Translations under genes and position numbers: made by a program
Origin: Agrobacterium larrymoorei
GTDB lineage: Bacteria; Pseudomonadota; Alphaproteobacteria; Rhizobiales; Rhizobiaceae
DNA length: 64,000 bases
NCBI RefSeq assembly: GCF_005145045.1
Contig: NZ_CP039694.1
Coordinates: forward strand, 124,001-188,000
Reading direction: 5' to 3'
The notes under the pieces: model-generated
Database searches by the model: none
Seen by the model: only the letters and a program-made list of their open reading frames with translations
What the model was told of the DNA's origin: nothing
Part shown: in pieces, positions 41,565 to 50,684 of the stretch
Numbering within the stretch: position 1 is the first letter of the stretch
How the letters are laid out: each line of letters starts with the position of its first letter

Positions 41565-41583
41565 AATATATTTCAGATATATT
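41565..41583. promoter_or_regulatory. Ros-box-like operator between virC1 and virD1
   Basis: A perfect 7-base inverted repeat (AATATAT / ATATATT) around TTCAG lies in the 240-base divergent intergenic region. In other Ti plasmids the chromosomal zinc-finger repressor Ros binds AT-rich sites with TATATTTCA here and represses virC and virD. Only weak vir-box matches (about 11 of 14, e.g. 41507-41520) were seen for these two operons. Confidence 0.55.
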
Positions 41584-41731
41584 ACGGCTTGATTGCGAGT
41601 GTAGCTTATTAAATCGAAAAATACGCTGTATATTATTGATTTTAATCTTCGTAGGGCTAGGCTTATCTGCTCTTGGCTAGAGACTTTGATCCGAACGAAG
41701 CAAGATCATCCCGCTTTCTATGGAGCAAGCG

Positions 41732-42175
41732 ATGTCGCAGAACGCAAAATCCTTTTCTGACAGCGTAGTAAACCGGAGCGAAGAAACGAAGATCGAAAGA
41801 TTCAAGGTCGTCAGTACCCGTTTGCGATCGGCCGAATATGAGAACTTTTCCCGCCAGGCCCGCAGGTTGGGGCTATCCGATAGCATGGCCATAAGGGTTG
41901 CCGTCCGTCGGATCGCGGGCTTTCTCGAAATCGATGCAGAGACTCGGCATAAAATGGAAGCCATACTTCACTCCATAGGAACGCTCTCAAACAACATTGC
42001 GGCGCTGCTAACAGCCTACGCGGAAAATCCGACAACGGATTTGGCTGCTCTTCAAGCTGAACGGAACGCTTTCGGTACAGCGTTCGCCGATCTCGATGGC
42101 TTGCTCCGATCTATTTTGTCCGTATCACGGCGAAGAATTGACGGTTGTTCCATGCTGGAGGACGCCTCGCACTGA
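41732..42175 (+). CDS. virD1: VirD1, relaxase accessory protein
   Basis: 147 residues, the usual length, from ATG 41732 with GGAG six bases upstream (ATG 41720 is four codons earlier). Core [40 protein letters not shown] is a ribbon-helix-helix-type region. VirD1 relaxes border DNA and helps VirD2 nick double-stranded borders. Confidence 0.95.
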   Translation: MSQNAKSFSDSVVNRSEETKIERFKVVSTRLRSAEYENFSRQARRLGLSDSMAIRVAVRRIAGFLEIDAETRHKMEAILHSIGTLSNNIAALLTAYAENPTTDLAALQAERNAFGTAFADLDGLLRSILSVSRRRIDGCSMLEDASH

Positions 42176-42202
42176 CATAGTTCTTGGCAAGGAAACTGTT
42201 GG

Positions 42203-43459
42203 ATGCCTGATCGGTCACAAGTCATTATTCGCATAGTCCCGGGAGGTGGTACGAAGACCATCCAGCAAATTATCAATCAGTTGGAGTATCTGTCGCGTAA
42301 GGGCAAGTTGGAACTTCAGCGCTCGGCGCGGCATCTTGGTGTTTTCATACCGGCGAATGAGATCCGCGACCTTGCCCGCAGTTGGGTTCAAGAAACCGGG
42401 GCTTACGACGAGAATCAGTCCGACGAGGAAAGGCAACAAGAGTTGACCACCCATATTATTGTGAGCTTCCCTGCCGGTACAAGTGAGGCAGCTGCCTATG
42501 CAGCGAGTCGCGAGTGGGCAGCCGAAACGTTTGGGTCAGGCGTAGGGGGTGGCAGGTACAACTATCTTACTGCCTTCCACACCGATCGCGACCACCCACA
42601 TCTGCATGTCGTCGTTAATCGTCGCGAACTTTTGGGGCACGGCTGGCTGAAAATCTCCCGGCGCCACCCCCAACTGAATTACGACGCCTTGCGCATTCGG
42701 ATGGCTGAGATTTCACTTCGTCACGGCATCGTTCTGGAGGCGAGCACGCGAGCAGAACGCGGCATCACCGAGCGGCCGATGACTTTCGCCCAGTATCGCC
42801 GTCTTCAGCGGCAACAGGCTAATCGCATTCATTTCGACGGTCCTGATCTAGGTTTTTCACACGGTGAATCATCTCAAAACAAGTCAGAAAGCTCGTTACG
42901 AAACGTGCGCCCGAGGGCACCAATCGGATCGGAGGGGAGCGGCGGGACGCCGGATCGGATTCCGATTGGAAACGAGTCCTGTTCCCAATCCCGAAGCGAT
43001 GAAGCCTTTGTGGACGATGCCAATTTGAGGAACGCCCCTCTCACAATCGTCGGAGACGGCCAGGATATTGGAGGCCATTCGACCGAACCCATCAACGCGT
43101 ACACTGCGAGTGAAGATGACACTTGGCATCGGCGTGATCGGAAACGGCCACGTGGTGATGTGGAGCAGAGCGGCGCAAAAATTTCTAGGGGGAACAGATT
43201 TCAGTCGGGAGTGACAATCACCGACGCACCGGGCTTCCGTGACGATCCGATCATATCACCTAAACACCCGCCTGAATCGAGTCCGTTGCGCCCCCGGGGA
43301 CGGACTAACATTGTTACAGACGAATTGCCTACGCCAGTTGATGGCTCGCGGCAGGAAGAGTCTAATTCTAAGCGTCCTCGTGATGAGGACGCGGAGCGGA
43401 GCATTCGCAAGCGTCCAAGGAACGAGCGCAGCCAAGGTGATGAGGGAAATAGAAGGTAG
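42203..43459 (+). CDS. virD2: VirD2, T-DNA border relaxase and pilot protein
   Basis: 418 residues. N-terminal relaxase: MPDRSQVIIRIVPGGGTKTI, catalytic Tyr29 in NQLEYLSRKGK, metal-binding His triad in HTDRDHPHLHVVVNRRELLG. Variable middle. The C-terminus has a bipartite nuclear signal (KRPRDEDAERSIRKRPRNER) and an Arg-rich end serving as the secretion signal. It nicks borders, stays covalently on the 5' end of the T-strand and leads it to the plant nucleus. Confidence 0.96.
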   Translation: MPDRSQVIIRIVPGGGTKTIQQIINQLEYLSRKGKLELQRSARHLGVFIPANEIRDLARSWVQETGAYDENQSDEERQQELTTHIIVSFPAGTSEAAAYAASREWAAETFGSGVGGGRYNYLTAFHTDRDHPHLHVVVNRRELLGHGWLKISRRHPQLNYDALRIRMAEISLRHGIVLEASTRAERGITERPMTFAQYRRLQRQQANRIHFDGPDLGFSHGESSQNKSESSLRNVRPRAPIGSEGSGGTPDRIPIGNESCSQSRSDEAFVDDANLRNAPLTIVGDGQDIGGHSTEPINAYTASEDDTWHRRDRKRPRGDVEQSGAKISRGNRFQSGVTITDAPGFRDDPIISPKHPPESSPLRPRGRTNIVTDELPTPVDGSRQEESNSKRPRDEDAERSIRKRPRNERSQGDEGNRR

Positions 43460-43472
43460 AAAGAGAACGATC

Positions 43473-45200
43473 ATGCTGAACGAAGAATTCAATAGAGATC
43501 TCACTCGCTCCGTTCCGAGGAACCCGTTTAACGAAGGAGGCAGAAGTGCGCCAATCACAGTCACACCGCTGTCGGCCAGTGGGGGACACAACCCTAGAGA
43601 ACCCGTGGCATCGAATGGCTCCTCACAACTTCCTGGTGCCGCCGGCGACCATCCAAGGACCCCCGCCGAAAATCAACGGGGTGCAATTTATGCTCAGAAT
43701 ACCGCAGAGATGCTCCCGGTTGGATCATCCAAAGCTCTCGAACTCCAATCACCTATCCTTCCCAGGAAAAAAGGATATTTTCGCACCGCCATGCAATATC
43801 TGCGGGAAATTGAGGTGCAATCCGCTGCCGGGGCCCACCATGAAGCGACGTCGTCGTCTCTTTTTGGCCAGGAGGAAACAAAGCGATTGCGCGTACACGA
43901 GCGAACCGCTGAGGAATCGGTGGCGAAGCAAAATAGCAGCTCGAAACAGATGAGGAGTACCATTGCCGCGTCTTTGGCTATAATCGATAGCTCGACCGCG
44001 AGGCTTGCGTCGGAAGGACCGCACCGGTTTGAAATGGGGCTGGATGAGATCAACGTGACTGAGGAGAGCAGTACGCAATCTCAGCAAGACATTGCGACGC
44101 TAGCCGTTGCCACAGGCGCCTCAGGTTCAGGTCATAATGTGATCATACCTGGCGAGGGCCAACCCGAAGAAACATACAGTGGCGCATCCGACTGGATAGT
44201 AGACAGCAGAGATAGCCAGACCAACAGCCTTTTACGGGTGGCACAAGGCTCCGGGCCGGGGTTGGATGACCTTGATTTGCTTGCCGATACAAGTTCGCCG
44301 CTCAATACCCAGATTGTTCCTATTGACACAGCCGAAGCGGATTTGAGCCCTGAGCCAGGATCCCCCAACATCGAAAGTACCCAAGTCGTCGCTGAAAGTA
44401 ACTATTCTGGCGACGCGACCGAAATCGCTAGCCAAACGCCTCATGGATTGTCCGATGTTCGATCCCTTGGATCACCAGAGGAACGCTCAGACGACTTTCC
44501 CGAATTTACCGACGAGGATTGGGCGCGGATCGATGCAATCTCCAACCCCTGCCCAACTACGAGGCGGGATGTTGCGAACAGCACTCACGCGATCGGTTTA
44601 GGCGACGCTTTAACACCCGAAGATTCTACCATGGGCGCCGGTCCTTGGTTTACAGATTCTGCAACCCATCCTGAGGGTTCTCGACAAAGGCCGAGCCCAT
44701 CAGAAACGAAGTCGCATGACTTTCCCGAATTTACAGACGAGGATTGGTCGCGGATCGATGCACTCTCCGACCCCCGCCCAACTACGAGGCGGTATGTTGC
44801 GAACCGCACTCAGGCGATCAGGTTAGGCGACACTATAATACCCGAAGATTCTACCGTGGCCGCCGGAGGTTGGTTTACAGGTTCTGCAGCCCATCCGGAG
44901 GGTTCTCGGCACGGGCCAAGCTCATCAGAAACGAAGTCGCATGATTTTCCCGAATTTACCGACGAGGATTGGGCAGGGATTGACGCAATCTCGAAACCAC
45001 ATTCCGAGAGATCCTGCTCAGAGCAGGATGTGGGGCAAAAATCTCATAGCCCCAATCTGAACAAGGCTGTCGAGGAGATGGTTCTACCATCCACTATTTC
45101 TGGAGCGGATCAGCCTGCATGCCGGGACGGGGATCGCCGTGACGCACAGGATCGGGCGAGGGTCTTAGAACCGCGCATGCGCGGCGGGTATGGGCTGTAA
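43473..45200 (+). CDS. virD3: VirD3-position protein with three near-identical acidic repeats
   Basis: About 575 residues from ATG 43473; ATG 43440, inside the virD2 end, is an alternative. It is called VirD3 by position only, and is much longer than the roughly 21-kDa octopine product. N-terminal 300 residues are Ser/Glu/Arg-rich and probably disordered. Then come three copies of a 16-residue acidic motif (DFPEFTDEDWARIDAI and variants near codons 343, 421 and 491). The first two copies sit in about 78-residue repeat units that also share TTRR-VAN and EGSR segments. The end (RDAQDRARVLEPRMRGGYGL) is Arg-rich like effector tails. Function unknown. Confidence 0.8.
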   Translation: MLNEEFNRDLTRSVPRNPFNEGGRSAPITVTPLSASGGHNPREPVASNGSSQLPGAAGDHPRTPAENQRGAIYAQNTAEMLPVGSSKALELQSPILPRKKGYFRTAMQYLREIEVQSAAGAHHEATSSSLFGQEETKRLRVHERTAEESVAKQNSSSKQMRSTIAASLAIIDSSTARLASEGPHRFEMGLDEINVTEESSTQSQQDIATLAVATGASGSGHNVIIPGEGQPEETYSGASDWIVDSRDSQTNSLLRVAQGSGPGLDDLDLLADTSSPLNTQIVPIDTAEADLSPEPGSPNIESTQVVAESNYSGDATEIASQTPHGLSDVRSLGSPEERSDDFPEFTDEDWARIDAISNPCPTTRRDVANSTHAIGLGDALTPEDSTMGAGPWFTDSATHPEGSRQRPSPSETKSHDFPEFTDEDWSRIDALSDPRPTTRRYVANRTQAIRLGDTIIPEDSTVAAGGWFTGSAAHPEGSRHGPSSSETKSHDFPEFTDEDWAGIDAISKPHSERSCSEQDVGQKSHSPNLNKAVEEMVLPSTISGADQPACRDGDRRDAQDRARVLEPRMRGGYGL

Positions 45201-45256
45201 AGCCAACTGACTTATAACAATTGCCGTTACCAATAGGATGAACGGAGCGTGGCCAC

Positions 45257-47278
45257 ATGATGAATTCGGGCAAATACACGCCGACACGCCTAGCTGCAAG
45301 CATTGCATGTTCACTTGCCGTTGGTTTCTGTGCAGCAAGTCTCTATGTCACATTTCGCCATGGCTTTACGGGCGAAACGATGATGACTTTCAGCGTTCTC
45401 GCGTTCCTGTACGAGACACCGCCTTATTTGGGATACGCAAGCCCAACGTTCTATCGCGGACTTGTCATCATCTTTGCGGCGTCGACGCTCGTATTGCTAT
45501 GCCAAGTATTGATATCGATGCGCGAGCGCGATCATCACGGCACTGCTCGCTGGGCCCTGTCCAGCGAGATGCGCCACGCCAGATACCTCCAGCGCTACAG
45601 TCACGTCACAGGACCCATCTTCGGCAAAACATGTGGACCACATTGGTTTGGCAGCTACCTAACTAATGGAGAACAACCTCACAGCCTCGTCGTCGCGCCA
45701 ACTCGCGCTGGTAAGGGTGTCGGCGTCGTTATCCCCACGTTGCTAACCTTCAAGGGTTCAGTAATTGCTCTGGATGTGAAAGGCGAGCTATTCGAACTCA
45801 CATCAAGGGCGCGTAAATCAAGTGGTGACGCGGTTTTCAAGTTCTCGCCCTTAAATCCAGAGCGGCGAACGCACTGTTACAATCCCGTGCTTGACATCGC
45901 CGCGTTGCCGCCCGAACGGCGCTTTACGGAAACGCGCCGCCTTGCTGCGAATCTCATCACAGCCAAAGGCAAGGGTGCGGAGGGTTTCATCGACGGTGCA
46001 CGAGATCTTTTCGTTGCAGGCATATTGAGTTGTATTGAGCGCGGTACTCCGACGATTGGCGCGGTTTACGATCTGTTCGCTCAGCCGGGTGAAAAATACA
46101 AACTATTTGCCCAGCTCGCGGAGGAAACTCAAAACAAAGAGGCTCAGCGCATCTTCGACAATATGGCGGGAAATGACACCAAAATACTGACGTCTTACAC
46201 ATCGGTGCTCGGCGACGGCGGCCTCAATCTTTGGGCCGATCCACTCGTCAAGGCGGCTACAAGCCGCTCGGATTTTTCCGTCTACGATTTGCGGCGGAAA
46301 AAGACCTGCATTTATCTTTGTGTCAGTCCGAACGATCTGGAAGTCGTAGCGCCGTTGATGCGTCTTCTCTTCCAGCAGGTTGTATCAATCCTGCAGCGAT
46401 CGCTGCCCCTTGGGGATGAACGGCACGAGGTTCTGTTTCTCCTCGATGAGTTCAAGCACCTGGGCAAGCTGGAAGCCGTAGAAACGGCGATTACGACAAT
46501 TGCGGGCTACAAAGGCCGCTTCATGTTCATCATACAGAGCCTGTCTGCTTTGACGGGAACTTATGATGAAGCTGGTAAACAAAATTTCCTTAGCAATACC
46601 GGTGTGCAGGTATTCATGGCGACCGCTGATGACGAGACGCCAACCTACATTTCTAAAGCTATCGGTGACTATACGTTTCAAGCTCGCTCAACGTCGTACA
46701 GCCAAGCGCGCATGTTTGATCATAACATACAAATCTCCGACCAAGGAGCGCCGCTTCTGCGCGCCGAACAGGTCCGTCTACTCGACGACGACCATGAAAT
46801 AGTCCTTATTAAAGGGCAGCCGCCTCTTAAACTGCGGAAAGTGCGATATTATTCGGATCGTATGCTGAAGCGCCTTTTCGAACGCCAAATGGGCCCTCTC
46901 CCTGAGCCAGTATCCTTGATGCTATCGAAAGAAAATTACCAGCAGATCCAAAACCTCAGCCAACACGGCGTCGTAGTGCCAGAGCAAAGTGTGGGCGACA
47001 TGGTTTCTATGGTAGGCAATGAGGAAGCCGCAGAAAAGCAAAGCAGCAATATCAACGGCGGCCCAGAGAGTGTTACAATTGGGCGTGACACTCCCCCACG
47101 CTCGATTGAAATCACTGCGATGGAGAAAGGCGCTAATTCAGGTGGTATGCCACTAGATTCCAGTCTTACCCCCGAAATGGCTCCGGCTCTGATTGCGCAA
47201 CAGCAACTGCTAGAACAGATTATAGAGCTTCAGGAACGATATAGATCTACGCCTCCACCGCCGGTGACATGGCCTTAA
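45257..47278 (+). CDS. virD4: VirD4, type IV coupling protein
   Basis: 673 residues. Two N-terminal membrane helices at about 12-33 and 67-88, then the TraG/VirD4 ATPase: Walker A VVAPTRAGKGVGVVIPTLLT, Walker B VLFLLDEFKHLGKL, and QSLSALTGTYDEAGK. It receives VirD2-T-strand and protein effectors through their Arg-rich tails and passes them to the VirB channel. Confidence 0.96.
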   Translation: MMNSGKYTPTRLAASIACSLAVGFCAASLYVTFRHGFTGETMMTFSVLAFLYETPPYLGYASPTFYRGLVIIFAASTLVLLCQVLISMRERDHHGTARWALSSEMRHARYLQRYSHVTGPIFGKTCGPHWFGSYLTNGEQPHSLVVAPTRAGKGVGVVIPTLLTFKGSVIALDVKGELFELTSRARKSSGDAVFKFSPLNPERRTHCYNPVLDIAALPPERRFTETRRLAANLITAKGKGAEGFIDGARDLFVAGILSCIERGTPTIGAVYDLFAQPGEKYKLFAQLAEETQNKEAQRIFDNMAGNDTKILTSYTSVLGDGGLNLWADPLVKAATSRSDFSVYDLRRKKTCIYLCVSPNDLEVVAPLMRLLFQQVVSILQRSLPLGDERHEVLFLLDEFKHLGKLEAVETAITTIAGYKGRFMFIIQSLSALTGTYDEAGKQNFLSNTGVQVFMATADDETPTYISKAIGDYTFQARSTSYSQARMFDHNIQISDQGAPLLRAEQVRLLDDDHEIVLIKGQPPLKLRKVRYYSDRMLKRLFERQMGPLPEPVSLMLSKENYQQIQNLSQHGVVVPEQSVGDMVSMVGNEEAAEKQSSNINGGPESVTIGRDTPPRSIEITAMEKGANSGGMPLDSSLTPEMAPALIAQQQLLEQIIELQERYRSTPPPPVTWP

Positions 47279-47377
47279 GTTGCTACCAGATTGTAGTAAT
47301 TCGTTGCCAGCGCAAATTATGTAGTTGCGCAAAGCTCGACAAACAATTCGTAGGGTGCAAATTGAGTAGATATCGCC

Positions 47378-49888
47378 ATGAAACCGTTAGAAAACTCAAA
47401 AGCCGACATCATCGGTTCGACAGCATCACTTTTGGAAGTTCCTGCCGGAGCTGCTCCTGTCTTCTCCCCAACCGAGCCCAAGTGTGCTCGCAGTGAGGAT
47501 CAAACCGAGCGCAGCGCACATTCATCCACGTCATTTGAGTATGATAACGTGAGACTTGGCACTGCCGAGCGCGAAGCATACGAGAGCTGGGATGGACGGG
47601 CCCCCCCCACGTGGAAAGACCTGGTACTCAAGGCGCGACTGGATGCAACAGATGATTCCACGTGGCTTGTTGATCTGGGACGGGTTTGTCCCTCGATCTT
47701 CGAATATGATGGAATGCCGCTAGGTGAGGCGGAGCGGCAAGCGTACAAAGAATGGCAAGAGAACGCTCAACCCACATGGGAAGATCTCGTTGTCAATGCG
47801 CGCATGGCAGAACTCGGCCATCCTGGCAGGTTCGCCGACGTATATGATTGCCTAGGCGAGGGCGAGAACGTTTGCTCCGATTCTTTGAAGCGCAAGCGGA
47901 GCGAATCAATCAAAGGAAACATGAGTGATTTTGCGTCCTTTAACTACGACGAGATGAAGCTCGGGCAAGCCGAGCGCGCTGCATACGATGACTGGAGCGA
48001 ACTGGAGCCACCAACATGGAAAGACTTGGTGCTCAAGGCGCGTCGGGATGCAATCGACGAAGCCGCGTGGACCCTTGGGTCAGGAGAGGCGTCCTCCTCA
48101 ATCTTCGAATATGAGGGTATACCACTGGGCGAAGTGGAAAAGCGAGCTTACGAACAATGGGAAGGGGAGGCCCAGCCGACATGGGAAGACCTCGTCGTCA
48201 ATGCGCGGATGGCAGAACTTGGTCATCTTAGTTCGTTCGCAGATGCGAATGATGCCCTTGAGGAAGCGTTAAAGTCTCGGTCTGATGCGCCCAAACACAA
48301 TCATGAATGTACAATCGACCAGAAAGGGGTTTCTCTTGCGTCTTTTGCCTATGATGACATGAAGCTCGGGGCACCCGAGCGCGCCGCGCATGAGCGCTGG
48401 ATTAGGCTGGAGAGGCCGAATTGGGAAGATCTTATCGTAGATGCACGTCAGGCCGCGGAAGACGGGGCATCTGTCTCGACGATGCCGATCGTAAATTCAC
48501 CATCGTCGGTTTTTTCATATGAGGGAAAGTCGCTCGGAGATGGCGAACGTCTGGCTTACAGAAGGTGGGGGCAGCTAGCCCAACCTCGATGGCAAGACCT
48601 GGATGTGAACTCTCGTCGAGCGGAGCTTGACTCGTCGGCCTGGACTCCCGATGAACGTGATCCTTTTGACGAGAGCGAAGCCCTTTGCCACGCGTCCCAG
48701 ACGGGTAGCACCAATAGCTCTGGCCCCGCTCTGGGAGATCTATCGGAATTAGGCCAGCGTGAGTTTACATGTGAGGCAGCCCAAGAAACCACTCACATGC
48801 TATCCTCGGCCCGCTCACAGTTGGAAACGAGGCGGGCACTGTATTTCGGTCCATCTGGACCCAACGCAATTCAAACCGAGAGCATCGCCGCCAGCGATTC
48901 TTGGGGTGGCGCATGTGAAGTTAAGCGGTTGGGCACGAAAAGCCGCCGAGCAGCTACAGCGACCACTAATGACTTCAATTACAATGTGCGCCGACTTTTG
49001 TCCGACAAAGGTGGATCGGCAACTAGATTGCCTTCCCCAGAAAAAGCCGTTCGCTCGAGAGGCGATAATATTGGCACATATGGAAGTCGGAAAAATGAAC
49101 GAGAACGGCTAGCGACCGAAACTGGAAAGTTCGAGTCGGAGCATATTTTCGGTTTCAAGGTGGTCCACGACATCTTGCGGGCAACAAAGGAGGGACGTCG
49201 TCTTGAGAGGCCAATGCCGGCCTACCTCGAATGCAAGGAACTTCATCGGCAACATGTGGGGACTGGAAGGGGACGAACCGGACTTATCGGTCGTGGATGG
49301 CCAGATGATGCGAGCTATCGCTCAGATCAAAAGGCAACCCTGACAGACCCTGTCGCGTCTGCGGAAGGTGCTATAGCTTCGAATGGATATCAGTTGAACC
49401 AGTTAGGCTACGCGCACCAGCTTGCCAATGATGGTCTGCAAAGTGTATCACCCGAAGGGGTCAGTTTACCAATTCAGGTAGCGACAACTAGCTACAACTA
49501 TACGGTAAGCCGGGATCCTATTCTCTCACCACCTGGTAAACAACAAGAGCCCCAATTGCTGCACCTTGGACCACGTGGGCAAACGGAAGCCGTCCTTGCT
49601 CGCGAGACCGCATTGACAGGAAAATGGCCAACCATCGAGCGTGAGCGCCAAGTCTATCGGGAATTTTTGACCCTTTACGACGCCAAGAGAGATCTGGAGG
49701 TCAAATCACTTCCTCCACGGCAGAAAAAAAAGGCCCTTCTTTCCGCGTTGAACCGGACCGCTGATCTGATAGGTGCGTCACCTGCTAAAGCCAAGTCGTC
49801 GAACGCGGAGGACAACGCTACCGCCCACGACGAGCGAAGAGCCTACGAGTCCCGGGAACGAAGCCGTGCAGAATACAGTGAACGTTGA
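47378..49888 (+). CDS. virD5: VirD5, nuclear effector with tandem repeats
   Basis: 836 residues. The first 430 contain six repeats of about 50 residues built as Y-[DE]-x(2-3)-LG-x(2)-ER-x-AY-x(2)-W then PTWxDLVxxAR. Examples are FEYDGMPLGEAERQAY and QPTWEDLVVNARMAELG. The second half holds KRLGTKSRRAATATTNDFNY and a VirD5 C-terminal region. The tail ESRERSRAEYSER is a typical type IV signal. VirD5 of other Ti plasmids enters the plant nucleus and affects VIP1/VirE2 turnover and kinetochores. Confidence 0.92.
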   Translation: MKPLENSKADIIGSTASLLEVPAGAAPVFSPTEPKCARSEDQTERSAHSSTSFEYDNVRLGTAEREAYESWDGRAPPTWKDLVLKARLDATDDSTWLVDLGRVCPSIFEYDGMPLGEAERQAYKEWQENAQPTWEDLVVNARMAELGHPGRFADVYDCLGEGENVCSDSLKRKRSESIKGNMSDFASFNYDEMKLGQAERAAYDDWSELEPPTWKDLVLKARRDAIDEAAWTLGSGEASSSIFEYEGIPLGEVEKRAYEQWEGEAQPTWEDLVVNARMAELGHLSSFADANDALEEALKSRSDAPKHNHECTIDQKGVSLASFAYDDMKLGAPERAAHERWIRLERPNWEDLIVDARQAAEDGASVSTMPIVNSPSSVFSYEGKSLGDGERLAYRRWGQLAQPRWQDLDVNSRRAELDSSAWTPDERDPFDESEALCHASQTGSTNSSGPALGDLSELGQREFTCEAAQETTHMLSSARSQLETRRALYFGPSGPNAIQTESIAASDSWGGACEVKRLGTKSRRAATATTNDFNYNVRRLLSDKGGSATRLPSPEKAVRSRGDNIGTYGSRKNERERLATETGKFESEHIFGFKVVHDILRATKEGRRLERPMPAYLECKELHRQHVGTGRGRTGLIGRGWPDDASYRSDQKATLTDPVASAEGAIASNGYQLNQLGYAHQLANDGLQSVSPEGVSLPIQVATTSYNYTVSRDPILSPPGKQQEPQLLHLGPRGQTEAVLARETALTGKWPTIERERQVYREFLTLYDAKRDLEVKSLPPRQKKKALLSALNRTADLIGASPAKAKSSNAEDNATAHDERRAYESRERSRAEYSER

Positions 49889-50004
49889 CGGCATCATCCA
49901 TGATGACAGGTCAACAAAATTGCATCCAGATGGCGCCGTTACTTGATGCCTGTTTTCTGCGACCTTCTTTGACAAAGTCACGCTATCTCTGCGACTTAGC
50001 AGGA

Positions 50005-50018
50005 GTTACAGATGAAAC
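50005..50018 (+). promoter_or_regulatory. vir box of the virE promoter
   Basis: GTTACAGATGAAAC matches the consensus at 13 of 14 positions. It lies between virD5 and virE1 and overlaps the first possible start of the frame beginning at 50012, so that start is unlikely to be on the virE transcript. Confidence 0.6.
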
Positions 50019-50047
50019 GCGATATTCGTTTAGTGACGGGGGCCCAG

Positions 50048-50383
50048 ATGATAAGTTCAACACAGGCTCAGCTCTATTCGGTGATTATGTCCTCCACGAC
50101 TCTGGAACACAATGCACGCTGTAATACTGATAGGAGGGCTTTCGCATCGCGCTGGCTAACGACGCGAACGCCAAGAGTTGAACTGCCTTGGTGGCAAAAT
50201 CAGCAACCCAAGTGTGTGGCTTTTTTTGACCAAACTCGGCTAAGGGAGCGAGACGAGGACCGCGGCCTGGATCAGCAAATTATGGCTCCCGGCAGAGCAC
50301 GACTCAAGTATGCGGAGAGGTTTTGCAGAAGGCATACTCTCGCACCGGTCCAAACGGGACCACGCAAATGGAGCAAACTCTAA
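50048..50383 (+). CDS. possible small gene in the virE0 position
   Basis: An open frame upstream of virE1, about 110 residues from ATG 50048. The frame runs back to ATG 50012, but that codon lies inside the vir box. The product is basic (e.g. LRERDEDRGLDQQIMAPGRA), without recognised domain or good ribosome site. Some Ti plasmids annotate a small virE0 here; identity with it could not be shown. It may be non-coding leader. Confidence 0.3.
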   Translation: MISSTQAQLYSVIMSSTTLEHNARCNTDRRAFASRWLTTRTPRVELPWWQNQQPKCVAFFDQTRLRERDEDRGLDQQIMAPGRARLKYAERFCRRHTLAPVQTGPRKWSKL

Positions 50384-50479
50384 TTTGCGGAGATAAATCT
50401 ACGTTCGATGCTCAGGCGGGCTTTGGATCGGAGCGGCAGGCACAGATAAGATTGAAATTTTCGCAGGAGAAACAATGAC

Positions 50480-50671
50480 ATGGCGATCATCAAACTAAAC
50501 ACGAGCCAAAACGTTCCTGAATTGGCGGCTGAGGAGCCGCGAGAACTTCATATAGAGAAGTTGAACAAAAATTATCAGCCTGATGGCTTTACGAGTTTGG
50601 ATCTCGACATGATAGAACTGGAGAATTTTGTTCTTCAGTGCCCGCTTCCCGAAGAAAACCTTGTCAGCTAA
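50480..50671 (+). CDS. virE1: VirE1, chaperone of VirE2
   Basis: 63 acidic residues, close to the usual 65. Sequence MAIIKLNTSQNVPELAAEEP and LDLDMIELENFVLQCPLPEE fits VirE1, which wraps VirE2 to prevent aggregation and premature DNA binding in the bacterium. It precedes virE2 by 13 bases with AAAGGAG. Confidence 0.9.
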   Translation: MAIIKLNTSQNVPELAAEEPRELHIEKLNKNYQPDGFTSLDLDMIELENFVLQCPLPEENLVS

Positions 50672-50684
50672 AAGGAGTCAGACG

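Noticed and set aside
43060..43085. caggatatt inside virD2 as a T-DNA border
   Set aside because: Only part of the core matches, the GTAAAC block is missing, and it lies in coding sequence.
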